DNA of 64,000 nt from Spirochaetaceae bacterium (lineage in GTDB: Bacteria > Spirochaetota > Spirochaetia > Treponematales > Rectinemataceae): the NCBI GenBank assembly GCA_025358255.1, contig JANYKC010000039.1, positions 62,001 through 126,000 of the forward strand, read 5' to 3'. The position numbers were made by a program, and so were the translations under genes. A model generated the notes under the pieces. It saw only the letters and a list, made by a program, of their open reading frames with translations. It was not told the origin of the DNA and did not search any database. Positions 62,127 through 64,000 of this stretch are shown here, piece after piece. The first letter of the stretch is position 1, and the number at the start of each line of letters is the position of its first letter.

Positions 62127-63188
62127 ATGCCGAAGGCAGGACTCTACAGGGCCAACTCGGTACTTTACTTCCAGGGCGACTTGAGCGACAAGATATTCAT
62201 CCTCCAGTCGGGTACTGTAAGCCTGAAATACACTGATATCGAGAACGGCAAGGAAGTCCACGAGAACATCGAGAAAGGCGAATTCTTCGGCGTGAAGAGC
62301 GCCCTTGGCAAATATCCCCGCGAGGAGACCGCCCAGGTGCTTACCGAAGCCCAGGTCCTGGTCTTTACGGTTCCGGAATTCGAGGTCTTCGCCCAGGCCA
62401 ACACGCGCATCATCATGAAGATGCTCAAGGTCTTCTCGAACCAGTTGCGCCGCGTCCATAAGCAGGTCGAGACCCTCCTCGAGAAATCCGAGGCTGCCAG
62501 CCCAGAAGCCGGCCTTTTCGCCGCCGGCGTCTACTACCTCAAGAACAAGCAATACAGCCAAGCCAAGTACATATTCGGCCGCTACCTCACCTACTATCCT
62601 GGCGGAAACCTCGCCGAGCAGGCCAACCGCTACCTCGAGATGGCGGAAAGCGGCAATGCCAAGTACGGCGACGGCAAGGGTCCCGCCCCCTTGGTGGTGG
62701 AAGGCGCCCGCAACGCCCCCGCCGCCCGCAAGCCGAGCGCCGCCGAGGCCCCGAAGGAAGAGGCCGAGGAATCCGTTCCCGGCGAGGAGCTGTCGAGCTC
62801 CGCCAAGGCCTATTATGACGCGGTGAGCCTTTTCAGCCAGGAAAAATACAAGGACGCCCTCCTCGCCTTCAAGAAGATCGTCGAAGCGAACGATGACGAG
62901 GAGTACTCGGCCAAGTCCCTGTACGACCTGGGCCGTTGCCTCTTCATGCTCGGCCAGTTTGATGCCACGATCAAGCACTACACCCAGTTCATCCAAGCCT
63001 ACCCCAAGCATCCCGACCTCGTGGACAGCCTCTTTTTCCTCGGCCAGGCCTACGAGAAGAAGGGCGACGCGGAGAGGGCCAAGGGCTTCTACAAGAAAAT
63101 CATCACGATGGAAACCGACGAAGACGCATCGGTCCGCCTGAAAGCCAAGAAGTCGCTCAGGCTCCTCGAGGAGGGATCCCGTGGCTGA
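62127..63188 (+). CDS. Cyclic-nucleotide-binding domain protein with TPR repeats
   Basis: A 353-residue protein. The N-terminal cNMP/Crp-type sensor (about 5-120) has YFQGDLSDKIFILQSGTVSLKY and EFFGVKSALG, but the phosphate-binding arginine region reads KYPREETAQVLT, so ligand binding is uncertain. A linker of about 60 residues rich in A, P, K and E follows. Tetratricopeptide-like repeats occupy about 140-185 and 235-345 (AGVYYLKNKQYSQAKYIFGRYL and ALLAFKKIVEAN repeats). There is no DNA-binding domain. Start at ATG 62127 with GGGAGCGCACGG upstream. It overlaps the next Crp-like gene by 8 bases. This pairing is familiar in spirochaetes. Confidence 0.85.
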   Translation: MPKAGLYRANSVLYFQGDLSDKIFILQSGTVSLKYTDIENGKEVHENIEKGEFFGVKSALGKYPREETAQVLTEAQVLVFTVPEFEVFAQANTRIIMKMLKVFSNQLRRVHKQVETLLEKSEAASPEAGLFAAGVYYLKNKQYSQAKYIFGRYLTYYPGGNLAEQANRYLEMAESGNAKYGDGKGPAPLVVEGARNAPAARKPSAAEAPKEEAEESVPGEELSSSAKAYYDAVSLFSQEKYKDALLAFKKIVEANDDEEYSAKSLYDLGRCLFMLGQFDATIKHYTQFIQAYPKHPDLVDSLFFLGQAYEKKGDAERAKGFYKKIITMETDEDASVRLKAKKSLRLLEEGSRG

Positions 63189-63825
63189 CCTCGCCTCATT
63201 CACCCGGTTCGCGCGCACCATCAGCGCCGGTGAGATGATCTTCTCCGAATACGAGCCCGGCGATTCCTTCTACCTCATCCAGTCGGGCCGCGTGAAGATC
63301 TCCAAGATCGTGGGCGACATCGAAAAGACCATCGATATCCTCCAGCCTCCCGAATTCTTCGGCGAGATGGCCATCCTGGAAGGCGCCCCGCGCTCCGCCA
63401 CCGCGACAGCCGTGGACACGGTCAAGGTCCTCGAGTTCAACCGGGCCAATTTCGAAGTCCTCATGATGGGCAACCCCCAGATGGCCCTGCGCCTCCTCAA
63501 GCTTTTCACGAAGCGCATCTGGGACCAGAAACGCCGCTTCATGATCCTCACCCTGGATGACCCCCAGGCAAAGGTGGCAGACGTCTTCCTCATGCTCGCG
63601 GAGACAGGCGCCGCCGTGGCCAGCGCCGAGCAGGACGGCGAAAAGCGCGAGTTCAAGGTCACCGTGGACGACGTGGCCCATTGGGCCGGCATGAGTCCGC
63701 CCCAGGTCCAGACCATACTCGGCCATTTCGCCAACCAACGCCGCGTCGAGATGTTCCCCGACCGCATCATGGTGCGCAACATCAGCGACTTCATCCGCTT
63801 CGTGAACTCGAAGCGCAAGAAGTAA
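63181..63825 (+). CDS. Crp/Fnr family transcriptional regulator
   Basis: A 214-residue regulator. The cNMP-binding domain (about 5-120) has FSEYEPGDSFYLIQSGRVKI and FFGEMAILEGAPRSATATA, which includes the arginine and serine of a phosphate-binding cassette. The C-terminal winged helix (about 145-205) has KVTVDDVAHWAGMSPPQVQTILGHF as the helix-turn-helix. GTG start at 63181, with GAGGAGGGATCCC upstream, inside the preceding gene; translation should be coupled to the TPR/cNMP protein. Targets unknown. Confidence 0.9.
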   Translation: MADLASFTRFARTISAGEMIFSEYEPGDSFYLIQSGRVKISKIVGDIEKTIDILQPPEFFGEMAILEGAPRSATATAVDTVKVLEFNRANFEVLMMGNPQMALRLLKLFTKRIWDQKRRFMILTLDDPQAKVADVFLMLAETGAAVASAEQDGEKREFKVTVDDVAHWAGMSPPQVQTILGHFANQRRVEMFPDRIMVRNISDFIRFVNSKRKK

Positions 63826-63839
63826 GCACGCGGCTCCAC

Positions 63840-63868
63840 TTGATTTTCCCCTGACAGCCCGGTATAGT
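63840..63868 (+). promoter_or_regulatory. Predicted promoter of tRNA-Thr
   Basis: TTGATT (63840-63845) and TATAGT (63863-63868) with a 17-base spacer, 17 bases before the tRNA 5' end. Confidence 0.55.
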
Positions 63869-63885
63869 CCTTCAGTCTTGTCCAC

Positions 63886-63958
63886 GCCGAGATAGCTCAC
63901 TTGGCAGAGCGGCGCACTCGTAATGCGCAGGTACCGAGTTCGATTCTCGGTCTCGGCT
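63886..63958 (+). tRNA. tRNA-Thr (anticodon CGT)
   Basis: The cloverleaf folds with acceptor GCCGAGA (63886-63892) paired to TCTCGGC (63951-63957) and discriminator T at 63958. The anticodon stem GCGCA/TGCGC encloses loop CTCGTAA, giving CGT at 63919-63921, which reads ACG. The T-arm is CCGAG-TTCGATT-CTCGG. The 3' CCA is not encoded. Confidence 0.95.
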
Positions 63959-63960
63959 TG

Positions 63961-63996
63961 AAAAAGCTCGACCCCGCCGGGGGGCGAGCTTTTTTA
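63961..63996 (+). terminator. Intrinsic terminator after tRNA-Thr
   Basis: AAAAAGCTCG (63961-63970) pairs with CGAGCTTTTTT (from 63985), loop GC-rich, ending in a T-run. Confidence 0.9.
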
Positions 63997-64000
63997 TTGG

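Overview
The window is high-GC bacterial chromosome and reads like a spirochaete (Spirochaetota, Treponema/Spirochaeta-like, anaerobic). The pointers are a PEGA-repeat secreted protein, a cyclic-nucleotide-binding/TPR protein followed by a Crp-like regulator, many c-di-GMP proteins, short outer-membrane barrels and a complete lysine-fermentation operon. This assignment is inference; there is no rRNA here. No insertion sequence, integrase, phage gene or CRISPR array was seen.

1-18.8 kb: the 5' part of alaS behind a GAF/HD-GYP gene; an NAD-dependent epimerase with a TetR-type operator over its promoter; an asparaginase-domain/TetR/ABC-exporter operon whose permease is frameshifted; a lipoprotein lytic transglycosylase; an HD-GYP response regulator overlapping a histidine kinase; a chemoreceptor; a TrmH-type rRNA methylase; a FAD oxidoreductase; a TetR-lipA-lplA operon in which lipoyl synthase carries an LplB-like tail; a PAS kinase with a cysteine cluster; and a broken alpha/beta-hydrolase lipoprotein gene.

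18.8-30.7 kb: six genes in one run with overlapping or nearly touching ends: a 1275-residue GH13 protein, a flavin reductase-like protein, AddB-like and AddA-like helicase-nuclease subunits, and two half-size chromate transporters.

30.7-44.9 kb: a REC-PAS-GGDEF-EAL protein, two diguanylate cyclases, a nucleotidyltransferase-like/DUF2156 pair, a sensor kinase with an ABC-substrate-binding-like sensor, tryptophanase, a membrane-anchored unknown, a FliL-like protein, peptidase T and a hotdog thioesterase.

44.9-56.7 kb: the lysine-fermentation operon on the minus strand, in transcription order kdd, kat-like transaminase, kce, kamA, kamB, kamC, kamD, kamE, atoD, atoA. L-lysine goes to beta-lysine (KamA), 3,5-diaminohexanoate (KamDE, kept active by KamBC), 3-keto-5-aminohexanoate (Kdd), then 3-aminobutyryl-CoA plus acetoacetate (Kce). 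No ammonia-lyase gene (kal) is present. A class III transaminase sits in its place and would yield acetoacetyl-CoA plus glutamate. AtoDA moves CoA among the products.

56.7-64 kb: an outer-membrane barrel, a PEGA-repeat protein, three hairpins in tandem, a GNAT/ROK-kinase pair, an amidohydrolase, the cNMP/TPR and Crp-like pair, and a tRNA-Thr(CGT) with its own promoter and terminator. Broken genes and unexplained structured RNA are listed under findings.
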